Counted from the first letter of the stretch, positions 1 to 9,692 are shown. The stretch is DNA of 64,000 nt from Terriglobus albidus (GCF_008000815.1 NZ_CP042806.1:3472001-3536000), one strand, 5' to 3'. The notes: generated by a model not told the origin, from the sequence alone. Program-made: numbers and translations.

Positions 1-97
1 TCGCACCCCGCCATGATATCCGTCTCTTTTATCGGAGAATGAAAAGCGATGCGCGAAGCGCTATACCTTACGCTCTTGCGAACAAGTTCGCCGAGGA

Positions 98-132
98 CCC
101 CACCCTTCGCGATAAAACCGCGAAGAATGGGG
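98..132. repeat. GC-rich hairpin, REP-like
   Basis: The arms CTTCGCG (105-111) and CGCGAAG (119-125) pair perfectly. They are flanked by an outer CCCCA/TGGGG pairing (98-102 with 128-132), with two mismatches between the blocks. The hairpin lies about 40-70 nt beyond the stop of the GH13 gene on the minus strand. No T-run follows on either strand, so a dispersed palindromic (REP-like) unit is at least as likely as a rho-independent terminator. I found no second copy in this window. The remaining bases from 1 to 170 hold no gene I can support. Confidence 0.35.
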
Positions 133-170
133 CAGCGAGTGTCTACTGTTTCCGAAGATGTCAATACGCC

Positions 171-3100
171 CTAGACAGATCGGCGTGCCTCGGTTTCGGG
201 TTTGTCATTCCCAAGGAGCACATCGAGCCTGTACTTCGCGGACGCAGCGGCCTCCAGGGCCTCCTTGATTGCCTTACTTAACTCCACGATTGCGCTGCGG
301 TCTGGCACGGCCTTGCCGGCTAACTTACGCAGGACTGGCAACTGGAGCCACCAAATCAACTCCTCGTAGGATTCTTTGATGAAATAGGTATGCCCTTGTG
401 CTTCATGTACGCCGGTTAGCCAGCGGACATCCGCGTCATGCCACAGGATGGGTGGGAGCGGCGGGGGAGCCTGCTTTTGCTCCTCTTTCGCTTTGGCCGG
501 AGCAGCGCTCGTAGCATTTGCAGATGCCGCTACGCGATCAACCGGTACTGTTTCCGCTCTTTCGGGTAGGGCCGTGGTGCTGGAGGCCCTGGACACCCCA
601 GCTTCAACCAGCAGGGCAACCTTGATTCGAGCCGTCGCGCGCCAGCTTTCCTCCCCCTCGAATCCCAGCGCCGAGAAGGAATGTGCCAAGGGTTCCCGCA
701 GGCGTAATCGATCAAACAGATCGAGTGCCGCGTGCTCGGGCTCCTGTGCGTCGATCGACTCTGCGAGTAGTTCCAGGACACACCAGCTGAGCACCGGACC
801 CCAAATGGCGGTGGCTATCAATTCGGGACTCAGGCTAGGCAGTAATCGACGAGCCCCTACTTTCCAAGGCGTAGGAAACAGGCTCTCGAGCGCTGGGATG
901 TTCATCGCGGCACTCAGACGCTCGCGAAATTTCTCCGCGAGCAAGGCTGGATTCTCCGGTCTGACTGCGAGATGTTCCCCTTTGCGAGCGCGATACGCGA
1001 GCTGTGATTCCCGCAGGAAATCCTGGCTTCGTGTCCATGCGGCCTCAAAGAATTCCTCTTTCTGCCGCTCGATATTCTTCTGCTTCTCTGAGCCTCTGGC
1101 TGCTTGCGGATATTCAGACAGCTCGGCGAGTGTTCGCACCAGCGCAGGGTCCAGCAGCCAGCGGAGAGCGTCGTGTCCTGGCCGCAACGACAGGTTGATC
1201 AGCTCATCTTCCAGATTGGCAACGCCGCGCCCGTTTAGCTCGTCGCACAAGCGGTCCCATGGTTTGTCTGCGGTCGCACGCATCTCGCGCCAATCCAGAA
1301 AAACGTGGCATTGGTAGGCGCGCAGTTCGATGCGCAGTCCCTGCTCCGCCGTATTCTGGGCGCGCCGCAGATACTCAAGCCCGGTCAGGGAATCGCGATA
1401 CCTGAGTATGATCGCGGGATCGCCGCTCAGACCCAGACCGTCCTTCAAACGCTGCTGGCGCAGTTGTCCCGAATGCTTGTCTGCGTAGGCTGCCGACCAG
1501 TCGACCGTCCCTTTTGTTGTGGAATAGCGGTTGTTGTAAAGTACCAGGCCGCGCTGGTCTCCCAGCCGGTTCGAGTAAGCGAAGACGTTTTCGTCCACCG
1601 TGCCGTTATCGTTGAAGAAATCATAGAGCAGGAAGTTGCTGCTCTCGGCAAAGAGTGCTCGCTTGTGCAGCAACGGAGCTATTTCGCGCTCATGTCGTTC
1701 CACCAGCCAGTGGTTCGGAGCTTCGTCATACCGTGGCCTCCGATACTCCATGCCATACTTCTCGGTGAACCCGTCTATCTGACCGTGACCGAACATTGGC
1801 AACCCCGGCAAGGTCGCCATCATCGCCGTAACACCGAAGCACTTGTCGCCGTCGCCAAACTGATCAATGGTCGTCCGCTCGTCAGGATTGCTCATGAAGT
1901 TTACGTAGCGCTTCATAATGTCTGGGTCGAACTCCAGCGTGTTCTTGAGCACCGACCGATATTTTGCGTTCTCTTCGTCACGCATCATATTCATGAAGGC
2001 GCTGTTATAGACACGATGCATTCCTAGTGTTCGGACGAAGTAACCCTCCATCAGCCAGAAGGCTTCGGCGAGCAAAAGTGTGCCCGGAACCTCGGCAGCT
2101 ACTCTGTCGACGACTTCCCGCCAGAACTCATGCGGCATATGTGCATTGAACTCGGCACTCGACATCCCGTATTCCGCGCGGGAGGGAATCGCTCCGCTGC
2201 TGCCGGGGCCGGGAAACCAGAGCCGGTGAAAGTGGCGCTTTGCCAGGGTCATGGCCGCGTCGAAGCGGATGACAGGGAATAGACGTGCCACATGCAAGAT
2301 GGTCTGGATCACCTGTTCGCGTACTGCTGGGTTCAGGTAGTCCAGTTGGGCGGTATCGTTCCACGGGAAGCTTGTGCCATCATTGCCGTGATAGATGTAC
2401 CTTGTCTCCCCCGATGCCCGGTCACGCCGCCGAAACACGACCGCTGCGTCCGTCTGCTCGTAGTAGTGGCTTTCGATCTTGATCTCTACACGCGGGTCGT
2501 GCGACAGGTCAGGGCCATCGAAGTTGTAAGCAGGATAGGGGCTATCCTGCCGCGAGATGAACCAGTCCGGATGCTCTACGACCCACGGAGAATCGATACC
2601 CATATGGTTTGGCACCATATCGCTGGCCAACCGGATGCCTCGCGCATAGGCGCGATTCCGCAGGTTCACGTACGCGGGCTCTCCGCCCAGGTCCTCGGCG
2701 ATGGCGTAATCAAAGAGCGAGTAAGCTGAAGCCACCGCGTCTGGATTTCCGCAGAGCTGTTTAATCGTTTGCGATGCCCGGCTGCGCTCCCAGATACCAA
2801 TCAGCCACAGCGAGTTCATCCCGCGCCTTGCCAGAGTCTCCAATTCCTCATCCGGAATCTGATCCAGTCGGTGAATCGACCTTTGGTATCGCTTACTGAG
2901 CTGTGCGAGCCAGACGTAAGTGCTCTTGGCGATCAAGACGGCGCCAGGCATCCAGGCCACGTCCGGGCTGAACTTTTCAGTTTCATGGACAGCATCGCCA
3001 AACTGCGGCACCTCCGAACGGCTGACTATCGAAGGCCATTGCTGCTGTCCGCTCTCCCTGCGTCGTTGCGCTGCCGCTGCCGCGGCGGCCTCCGCAGCAG

Positions 3101-3995
3101 CCCTGGCAGCCGCTTCGGCTGCAGCGTTCGGTGGATTAAATTGCAGCCAGATAGCCAGGTCTTCTTCCTGCAGAATCTCGCCTGCGATCGCCAGTAAGCG
3201 ATCGAGGCTCCCCCCGATCAGCCGTCTCCACTTTATCCGGATCAGATCGAGTTGCCCCCTCAGCGAGCCCGGCGCGGCCACCGCGGGTGCCCGCAACACG
3301 TCAAACAGGCTCTGCGGCTCGGAGTCCTCCATCGGCACAAGGGGGCGGGTCGCAAAATATGCCGGCAGCTTCTCCACGACGCTCCGATAGGCGGTTTGCT
3401 CCGCCAGGCTCCTGTCCTCGAACAACTCTTCGAATGGCCGGAAGGCCTCATTGCGGTTTGCCATCCAAAGCAGAATCATCTCTTCCAGCGCGACCGCCCG
3501 GTGCGGGGTACCATCGGTTGAGCCTGTGAGCCATTCCTTCGGGGTTTGAACCGCGCGATAGACGCTGCTGCCCGGAAACTGCTCCACAAAGCTCAGCAGC
3601 AGCCGGTCCAACTGATGCGATCCAATGTACCCGGAGAACCAGGTGAGGGCATCTGTCATTGCGGCAGGATCAAGCTCCTGCCGATAGCGCTCCAGGAGTA
3701 CATGACTGGCCTCGTCAATCAAACCCATGGCGTAAATCGCTCCCGCATGCACTACACGCTCTGGATGCTTCTGCACATCCCGAACCTGATTCATCCGGTG
3801 CGCAAAGTCGCGGCTTGCTGACACATTCGCGAAGACTACGTTGCCCGTAAAGGAAAAGAGGGTTTCTGCGAACTGGTAACGATCTCGTGCACCCCTCGAA
3901 ATGTGAAATTCCATCATCGCGAACTTGTCCCCAATCAAGATCTGGCATTCACCAATGCCGTAGTATTGCCCCCGGCTCAACCCCGAGATTGGCAC
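171..3995 (-). CDS. Large GH13 alpha-amylase-family protein
   Basis: A 1274-aa protein with an alpha-amylase (GH13) TIM barrel in its middle third. Region I is DMVPNHMG (about residue 457). Region II is IRFDAAMTLAKRHFH (nucleophile Asp near 578). Region III is LLLAEAFW (acid/base Glu near 640). Region IV reads FMSNPDE (about 701), so the transition-state Asp is kept but the usual His before it is Pro. An Ala/Glu-rich, probably helical linker (about 288-312) separates an unrecognised N-terminal region of about 285 residues from the barrel. A further 350 or so C-terminal residues are also unrecognised. I see no signal peptide, so a cytoplasmic role in alpha-glucan or trehalose-type metabolism is plausible, but the substrate cannot be read from the sequence. 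The start is GTG at 3995; the ATG pair at 3917/3914 is an alternative. It is transcribed alone. Confidence 0.85.
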   Translation of the reverse strand: MPISGLSRGQYYGIGECQILIGDKFAMMEFHISRGARDRYQFAETLFSFTGNVVFANVSASRDFAHRMNQVRDVQKHPERVVHAGAIYAMGLIDEASHVLLERYRQELDPAAMTDALTWFSGYIGSHQLDRLLLSFVEQFPGSSVYRAVQTPKEWLTGSTDGTPHRAVALEEMILLWMANRNEAFRPFEELFEDRSLAEQTAYRSVVEKLPAYFATRPLVPMEDSEPQSLFDVLRAPAVAAPGSLRGQLDLIRIKWRRLIGGSLDRLLAIAGEILQEEDLAIWLQFNPPNAAAEAAARAAAEAAAAAAAQRRRESGQQQWPSIVSRSEVPQFGDAVHETEKFSPDVAWMPGAVLIAKSTYVWLAQLSKRYQRSIHRLDQIPDEELETLARRGMNSLWLIGIWERSRASQTIKQLCGNPDAVASAYSLFDYAIAEDLGGEPAYVNLRNRAYARGIRLASDMVPNHMGIDSPWVVEHPDWFISRQDSPYPAYNFDGPDLSHDPRVEIKIESHYYEQTDAAVVFRRRDRASGETRYIYHGNDGTSFPWNDTAQLDYLNPAVREQVIQTILHVARLFPVIRFDAAMTLAKRHFHRLWFPGPGSSGAIPSRAEYGMSSAEFNAHMPHEFWREVVDRVAAEVPGTLLLAEAFWLMEGYFVRTLGMHRVYNSAFMNMMRDEENAKYRSVLKNTLEFDPDIMKRYVNFMSNPDERTTIDQFGDGDKCFGVTAMMATLPGLPMFGHGQIDGFTEKYGMEYRRPRYDEAPNHWLVERHEREIAPLLHKRALFAESSNFLLYDFFNDNGTVDENVFAYSNRLGDQRGLVLYNNRYSTTKGTVDWSAAYADKHSGQLRQQRLKDGLGLSGDPAIILRYRDSLTGLEYLRRAQNTAEQGLRIELRAYQCHVFLDWREMRATADKPWDRLCDELNGRGVANLEDELINLSLRPGHDALRWLLDPALVRTLAELSEYPQAARGSEKQKNIERQKEEFFEAAWTRSQDFLRESQLAYRARKGEHLAVRPENPALLAEKFRERLSAAMNIPALESLFPTPWKVGARRLLPSLSPELIATAIWGPVLSWCVLELLAESIDAQEPEHAALDLFDRLRLREPLAHSFSALGFEGEESWRATARIKVALLVEAGVSRASSTTALPERAETVPVDRVAASANATSAAPAKAKEEQKQAPPPLPPILWHDADVRWLTGVHEAQGHTYFIKESYEELIWWLQLPVLRKLAGKAVPDRSAIVELSKAIKEALEAAASAKYRLDVLLGNDKPETEARRSV

Positions 3996-4220
3996 TCAAG
4001 AAATACGCAGGATAGTCCAGGTGAGTCAAGCGTGAATGCCATATCACCTCCGCATTTGTTTTAGCACCTGAAAGCCCGCAACACTCAGCCGATTCTACCC
4101 CTCGATCCATGCCATCACGTGGTTCGGAGCCTTCAGGGATCGTTGTATTTGACTTGACTGCATCTATCGAAAGAGCGGATGACTTCTGAACGCCGGCAGG
4201 CGCAGACTTAGCTGTAACGT

Positions 4221-5861
4221 TTGGAGTTGTCTTTGGAGCAATTTGCTACCGTACTGATTCTTCTTTTTGCGGTCTCCATCTCGAAGGCCGCCGCGCGGCT
4301 TTCGCGTATTCCTTTGCCGCTCCTGCAGATTGGGCTGGGCGTCGCTCTGGCCGCCTTCCATGTGCACATGCCCCTTGATCCGGGTCTCTTTCTGGTGCTC
4401 TTTGTTGCTCCTCTGCTTTACGTGGATGCGAATCTGTTCCCGCGTGCGGAGGTGCGTGCATTGGGGAAGCCGATCCTGGAGATGGCAGTTGGGCTGGTTT
4501 TCTTTACCGTCCTTGGCGCCGGATATTTCATCGACTGGATGATTCCTTCCATGCCGCTCGCCGCATGCTTCGCTCTTGCGGCGGTGTTATCCCCAACCGA
4601 TGCTGTCGCCGTTTCCGGCCTGATTGGACTGAAACGGCTGCCGACTCGCCTGCTTCACCTTCTGGAAGGCGAGGCCCTGTTGAATGATGCGACAGGACTC
4701 GTTTGTCTGCGCTTCGCTGTCATTGCAGTGTTGACCGGCTACTTCTCGCCTGCTGGCGCCAGCATCAGCTTTTTGACGGTTGTTCTGGGAGGTCTGGCGG
4801 CTGGTGCGTTTCTCAGCTTCATCCTTATGTCTGTGGAGAAAGGGGTTGAGAGAACAATCGGGGCTTATCCCGCTGCGCAGATCCTGCGTACGCTCCTTCT
4901 GCCCTTTGCTTCTTACCTGCTGGCAGAACATTTCAAGCTCTCCGGTATCCTTGCCGCCGTAGCCGCTGGGTTCGTCGCGAGCTGGCTGCTCCAGGAAATC
5001 CCGGAAGTTGAGACGCGCATCAAGTCGGAAGCCGTGACCGATCTGATGCAGTTTACACTCAATGGACTCATCTTCGTTCTGCTTGGATTGCAGTTGCAAG
5101 CTATTGCAAAGAGCATTCCTTCGGTTGTGAAGCAGGAGAACTTTGCCTCCGCCTGGGTACTGGGCGCTTTTGTACTGAGTATCACTCTTGTTGTCGGTGC
5201 CTTACGTTTCCTTTGGACCTGGTTTGTCCTTGAGTGGTCGTTCTTTCGGCATAAGCACGAAGGCGGCAGAGCGCAACACACTCCGTGGAGACTTCTTGCT
5301 GCGACAATGCTGGCGGGCGTGCGAGGCGCGATCACCCTGGCGGCGGTACTGTCGATCCCATTAACACGGCAGGACGGTACTCCATTTCCTGGCCGCGATC
5401 TCGCCGTGTTGCTGGCTTCGGGTGTGATTCTCTTCTCCATGATTGCTGCGGCTGTCGGTCTGCCGTTGGTCCTCAAGGGACTGGAGGAGCCTCCCGAAAG
5501 CTCCGCCGAAGCGAAATTTCGCAATGCCCGTGTTTTGACGGCTCAAGCGGCAATCGGACGGATCGAGGAAGTAGAACACCGTCTTTCTCAAAACAGCCCC
5601 TACGCCGATAGCTACGCATCGATCGCATCCCGACTGATGGACTACTATCGCCGTAGGATCGAGGCTTTTGTCGGGGACCAGTCAAGCCGGATAAAAGCGG
5701 ACCGCCTCCGAGTCGCGGAACGAACTATCCGGTTAGAGGCCGTCAGAGCGGAGCGGAAGGAAATCAGCCGAATGCTACACAACCATGAGCTCGAACCCGG
5801 CCAGGCCCGTGCGCTGCTCAAGAAGCTGGACAATACGGAGGCCACTCTCAAGGGAGGTTGA
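4221..5861 (+). CDS. CPA1-family Na+/H+ antiporter
   Basis: A 546-aa polytopic membrane protein of the monovalent cation:proton antiporter-1 (NhaP/NHE-like) family. It has about 12 hydrophobic segments followed by a charged cytoplasmic tail of about 120 residues (from about 425). Family hallmarks are the SPTDAVAV segment (about 127-134) and the EGEALLNDATGLV segment (about 148-160), which carry the acidic residues used in cation/proton exchange. Its likely role is exchange of Na+ or K+ for H+ across the inner membrane for pH and salt balance. An in-frame TAA at 4215 and the lack of any early ATG force a TTG start at 4221; the first Met lies near residue 50, inside the membrane domain. The tail is rich in Arg/Glu helices and could sense pH or form dimers (inference). 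Confidence 0.88.
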   Translation: MELSLEQFATVLILLFAVSISKAAARLSRIPLPLLQIGLGVALAAFHVHMPLDPGLFLVLFVAPLLYVDANLFPRAEVRALGKPILEMAVGLVFFTVLGAGYFIDWMIPSMPLAACFALAAVLSPTDAVAVSGLIGLKRLPTRLLHLLEGEALLNDATGLVCLRFAVIAVLTGYFSPAGASISFLTVVLGGLAAGAFLSFILMSVEKGVERTIGAYPAAQILRTLLLPFASYLLAEHFKLSGILAAVAAGFVASWLLQEIPEVETRIKSEAVTDLMQFTLNGLIFVLLGLQLQAIAKSIPSVVKQENFASAWVLGAFVLSITLVVGALRFLWTWFVLEWSFFRHKHEGGRAQHTPWRLLAATMLAGVRGAITLAAVLSIPLTRQDGTPFPGRDLAVLLASGVILFSMIAAAVGLPLVLKGLEEPPESSAEAKFRNARVLTAQAAIGRIEEVEHRLSQNSPYADSYASIASRLMDYYRRRIEAFVGDQSSRIKADRLRVAERTIRLEAVRAERKEISRMLHNHELEPGQARALLKKLDNTEATLKGG

Positions 5862-5962
5862 CTCTGAGCGAGGGCGGTCCAGAATTTGTAGCCAAAGCTC
5901 GCTCAGGATTGTCCGGAACAGCGTAGCGGCCTTCCAGGGTGAGTGGGATACTTGAAGTAACG

Positions 5963-8554
5963 ATGTCTGACAGTAGTGCCACAGTGACCGCCATTCTGGC
6001 GGAGAAACCTTCGGTTGCGCGCGATATAGCCCGCGTTCTCGGGGCCGCCAAGAAGGGCGACGGATTTCTGCACGGAAATGGATATGTGGTGACCTGGGCT
6101 GTGGGGCACCTGGTTTCTCTGGCGCAGCCGCACGAGATGCGTCCTGAGTGGAAACAGTGGCGACTGGACCTGTTGCCAATGCTGCCCGGTGACTGGCCGC
6201 TGGTGGTGTATGAAAAGACCAAAGCCCAGTTTGAGGTGGTTCGCAAAATTCTGAACTCGCCGCGCGTGGCGCAGGTGGTATGCGCCACGGACGCCGGGCG
6301 AGAAGGTGAGCTGATCTTCCGCTACATCTACGGCGCAGCGCTGTGCGATAAGCCCGTGAACCGGTTGTGGATCTCATCGATGACCGCCGATGCGATTCGC
6401 AAGGGCTTTGAGAAGTTGCAACCCGGCAGCGCCTACGACGGACTGGCGGATGCCGCGCATGGCCGCAGCCGCGCCGACTGGCTGGTGGGAATGAACCTGT
6501 CGCGCGCCTACTCCCTGATCTACAACGAGGAGATCTCGGTGGGGCGCGTGCAGACGCCTACGCTGGCGATGGTGGTGGAGCGGGAGCTGACGCTGCGGCA
6601 GTTCGTGTCGGAAGAGTACATCGAGGTCATCGCCAAATTTGAAGGTCTGGCCGAGCGAAAGAAAGAGACCTACGCAGGTACATGGTTCCGACCGCGCGGC
6701 GACCAGGGCAACGAGAAAGAAACGCAGGCCAAGTTGTCGCGACTGGCGGCAGACGGGGAAGAGGCGAAGCTGATCGTCGAACGAGCGCGTACGGGCACGG
6801 TGACGATTGAATCGGTGAAGTCCGAGACGCAACGCGCGCAGCCGCCGTTGTTGTACGACCTGACAGAGTTGCAGCGCCACGCCAACCGGCTATTCGGATT
6901 CACGGCGCAGGAGACGCTAACGTATGCGCAGGCGCTTTATGAGCGCCACAAACTCATCAGCTATCCGCGTACCGACAGCCGCCATTTATCGTCCGATGTG
7001 GTGGCAACGGTAGGTCAGATTGCGAATGTCGTTGCGCCGCAGTATCCGCAAATGGTGGCTGAGGGAACGGGGACCCGTACGCTCAGCAAGCGCTATGTGG
7101 ACGACAGTAAGGTAAGCGACCACCATGCGATTCTGCCGAATGCCGTGAATCCCGGGAAGTTGAGCCTGAGCCCGCAGGAGCGCAGGATTTACGACATGGT
7201 GTGCCGCCGCTTTTTAATGATGTGGCACGAGGATCATCTGCAGGCCGTCACGACGGTGATTACGGCGATTACGAATCCGGGACAGGATGGCACGGAGTCG
7301 GTTGTGGATCGATACCGGACGTCGGGAACGCTGGTCCAACAGATGGGCTGGAAAGTTCTGGATCCGGTGCCGGAAAAGCGGAAGAAGGGCGGCAAAGACA
7401 GCGAAGAGGAAGAAGCCGCGCAGGTGTTGCCGACGGATCTGGCGGAGGGCCAGCCGCAACGGGTGGCTGCCATCGATGCGAAGAAGAAAAAGACAAAGCC
7501 GCCGAAGCGTTTTACGGAAGGTACGCTGCTGACGGCCATGCAGACGGCAGGGCAGTCGCTGGACGAAAAAGAGCTTTCGGAGGCGATGAAGGACACGGGC
7601 CTGGGGACTCCGGCCACGCGCGCCTCGATCATCGAGACGTTGCTGAAGCGCGGCTACATCGTGCGCAGCGGCAAAACGCTGGAAGCGACGGACAAAGGCA
7701 TTCACTTGATCGACGTGGTGCATCCCGAGGTGAAGACCCCGGCGATGACGGGGCAGTGGGAAGCGTACCTCAAAAAGATCAACCAGGGAGAGGCACATCT
7801 CGCACCATTCATCGAAGGTATCAACGCGTATGTGAGCGGTGTGATGGAGAAGGTGCGGGTAACGCCGCGACGCCGGTTCGCTTCGACGGCGAAGACGCCC
7901 CAGCCTGCCAGCGACAAGAAAGCAGCCGGTGCGCGGCCACAGACCACAACCGAGAGCAAGGCGAAGAAGCCGTCGAAGACGACACAGTTGAATGTGCTGC
8001 TGAAAGAGCGATTCGATCACAAGACGTTCCTCCCGGGACAAAAAGCCGCGTGCCTGGCCGCACTATCGGGCAAGGATCATTTGCTGGCGCTTCCTGACGG
8101 GAAGGGAAAGACGTTGTGTTACCAACTTGCTGGGCTCGCGCTGGAAGGAACCTCGCTGGTGGCAAGTGCACGAGTGGAGTGGATGGAGGCCGAGGCGGCG
8201 AAGCTTCGCGAGCGTGGGATAGCGTGTGATTGCATCCACGCGAACCGTAGCCGTGAGGCACTTCGGGCTGCGTGCGTGGATTATCTAAGTGGACGGCTGA
8301 AGTTTCTGTACGTCGCACCGGAGCGACTGAGCGTGGCGGGGTTTCCGCAGATGCTGGCAAAACGGGCTCCGGCTCTGATTGCGATTGAGGAGGCAGAGCG
8401 CGCGGTACGGTCGAGCCAGGATTATCTTGCCAATTACGAACTTCTGCGCGAGCACCTTCCGGCGCTACGACCGGCGGTGCTATTGGCGCTAACGCGCGAG
8501 CAGACGCCCGCGGTTCATACGGCGATTGCAGAGTTCTTTGGATTGTCGCTGTAG
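5963..8554 (+). CDS. topB: DNA topoisomerase III with C-terminal RecQ-like lobe
   Basis: Type IA topoisomerase. An N-terminal Toprim domain carries AEKPSVARDIA and the TDAGREGELIFR segment, followed by SVGRVQTPTLA and the active-site segment SYPRTDS. The catalytic Tyr is residue 342 counted from the upstream GTG. GLGTPATRASIIETL marks the end of the core. After a Lys/Pro-rich linker (about 650-685) comes a 190-residue segment collinear with lobe 1 of RecQ helicases: a FLPGQKAA motif-0-like stretch, a Walker A-like LPDGKGKT, FLYVAPERL, a DEAH position reading EEAE, and LALTREQT at motif III. It then ends, so lobe 2 is absent. Known family role: relaxing or decatenating single-stranded junctions, often with RecQ. 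I chose the ATG at 5963; a GTG at 5939 adds 8 residues and is also possible. Confidence 0.93.
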   Translation: MSDSSATVTAILAEKPSVARDIARVLGAAKKGDGFLHGNGYVVTWAVGHLVSLAQPHEMRPEWKQWRLDLLPMLPGDWPLVVYEKTKAQFEVVRKILNSPRVAQVVCATDAGREGELIFRYIYGAALCDKPVNRLWISSMTADAIRKGFEKLQPGSAYDGLADAAHGRSRADWLVGMNLSRAYSLIYNEEISVGRVQTPTLAMVVERELTLRQFVSEEYIEVIAKFEGLAERKKETYAGTWFRPRGDQGNEKETQAKLSRLAADGEEAKLIVERARTGTVTIESVKSETQRAQPPLLYDLTELQRHANRLFGFTAQETLTYAQALYERHKLISYPRTDSRHLSSDVVATVGQIANVVAPQYPQMVAEGTGTRTLSKRYVDDSKVSDHHAILPNAVNPGKLSLSPQERRIYDMVCRRFLMMWHEDHLQAVTTVITAITNPGQDGTESVVDRYRTSGTLVQQMGWKVLDPVPEKRKKGGKDSEEEEAAQVLPTDLAEGQPQRVAAIDAKKKKTKPPKRFTEGTLLTAMQTAGQSLDEKELSEAMKDTGLGTPATRASIIETLLKRGYIVRSGKTLEATDKGIHLIDVVHPEVKTPAMTGQWEAYLKKINQGEAHLAPFIEGINAYVSGVMEKVRVTPRRRFASTAKTPQPASDKKAAGARPQTTTESKAKKPSKTTQLNVLLKERFDHKTFLPGQKAACLAALSGKDHLLALPDGKGKTLCYQLAGLALEGTSLVASARVEWMEAEAAKLRERGIACDCIHANRSREALRAACVDYLSGRLKFLYVAPERLSVAGFPQMLAKRAPALIAIEEAERAVRSSQDYLANYELLREHLPALRPAVLLALTREQTPAVHTAIAEFFGLSL

Positions 8555-8567
8555 TCTAGCCGTTCGG

Positions 8568-8581
8568 GTGTGTAATCACAC
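8568..8581. terminator. Short dyad between convergent genes
   Basis: GTGTG-TAAT-CACAC forms a perfect 5-bp inverted repeat in the 49-bp gap between the convergent topB and SMP-30-like genes. It may be a weak bidirectional terminator. There is no T-run, so the call is tentative. Confidence 0.2.
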
Positions 8582-8603
8582 GACATGGCCCAGATCAATC
8601 TCC

Positions 8604-9692
8604 TCAATGAATCCACGGGCGATAGCCAACGACCTTCACGGGAATACGATAGATTGCGTCACTTGTTGTCAGATAGAGCGTCTTGCCATCTTCGCCGCCC
8701 CACGCCACATTCGCTGTTGGCTTTTCGGTGAGAATCGTCCCCAGGTGCTTGCCCTCCGGCGAGATGATCCATACGCCGCCCGGTCCGGTCGCGAATAGAT
8801 TCCCCTGCGAATCAACCTTCATTCCATCTGGAGTTCCTGTGCCCTCCGCTGAAGATGCGTCCAGAAACACCATGCCTTCTCCCACCGTCCCGCCGCTCTT
8901 CAGCGGGTACCGCATCCACTTCTTTTGCTGTGAGTCAGCGACATAAAGCCACTTGTTATCCGGTGAGATTGCGATACCGTTCGGCCGCGGCAAATCGCCG
9001 ATCAGTAACTGCAGCTTCGCGCGGTTCGGAGCCGATCCAGCTTTGATCGCTGTTGCGTTGGGTATGCGATACACGCCATTGATCTTCAGCTTCTTCGACG
9101 GATCATCATCCTGCTGGGTCGGAAGACCGTAAGGCGGGTCCGTGAAATAAAGCGAGCCATCCGGACCATACACAACATCGTTCGGGCTGTTGAGAGGCTT
9201 GCCCTCGTAGCTGTCGGCCAGAATAGTCTTCGTGCCCTTGGGGTCCATCGTCTCAAATCGAAGAATGCTGCGTGCCGCATGGCCGGCGACAGTCAGGCGC
9301 AGCTTGTCATCGAGCGTCATCCCATTTGTCCCTGGCTCCTTGCCACCAAAGGGCTCCTTGGCGACATAGCCGCTCGGTTGCAGCCAGATCGTGACCTTGC
9401 CATCCGAAGTCATCTGCCGAATGCTGTTGCTCGGGATATCCGCGAACATTAACATCCCCGGCTGCACCCACACCGGCCCCTCGGTCCATGTAAATCCAGT
9501 GGCCATCTTTTCGAGCCTGGCCCCATCAGGGATGATCGTGGATAATTCCGGACTTAGCTGTTCGATGTCTGCGATAGTCTTCGTCGCCTCTACGGGAGGC
9601 TGTGTCGTCGTTTGGCCGTTCTTGCAGCCAGTGTGAGAGAGCACCAGTAGTGACGCGGCGCTGAGAGTCAGCGCGCTCATGCAGCGGTTCAT
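8604..9692 (-). CDS. SMP-30/gluconolactonase-family exported protein
   Basis: A six-bladed beta-propeller hydrolase-like protein of about 362 aa. The four metal-ligand positions of the SMP-30/gluconolactonase family are visible in order: Glu in TWTEGPVW, Asn in NSPNDVVYGPDGSLYFTDPP, Asn in PRPNGIAISPDNKWLY, and Asp in GTPDGMKVD. The family typically opens sugar lactones such as gluconolactone. The N-terminus is a signal peptide ending in HTGC, an imperfect lipobox, so it may be a lipoprotein facing the periplasm. ATG at 9692 is preceded by a good AGGAGG at 9700-9705, so the longer form from 9716 is not needed. A lactonase would fit downstream of the PQQ and alditol oxidases elsewhere in the window, but it is not linked to them. 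Confidence 0.9.
   Translation of the reverse strand: MNRCMSALTLSAASLLVLSHTGCKNGQTTTQPPVEATKTIADIEQLSPELSTIIPDGARLEKMATGFTWTEGPVWVQPGMLMFADIPSNSIRQMTSDGKVTIWLQPSGYVAKEPFGGKEPGTNGMTLDDKLRLTVAGHAARSILRFETMDPKGTKTILADSYEGKPLNSPNDVVYGPDGSLYFTDPPYGLPTQQDDDPSKKLKINGVYRIPNATAIKAGSAPNRAKLQLLIGDLPRPNGIAISPDNKWLYVADSQQKKWMRYPLKSGGTVGEGMVFLDASSAEGTGTPDGMKVDSQGNLFATGPGGVWIISPEGKHLGTILTEKPTANVAWGGEDGKTLYLTTSDAIYRIPVKVVGYRPWIH

Noticed and set aside
448-1317. Long open frame (289 codons) on the plus strand inside the GH13 gene
   Set aside because: Antisense to a well-supported GH13 gene; its Arg/Ser-rich composition is that of a shadow frame.
7201-8097. 298-codon open frame inside topB
   Set aside because: It is an overlapping frame of the topoisomerase gene with Gly/Asp/Arg-rich nonsense composition and no domain.
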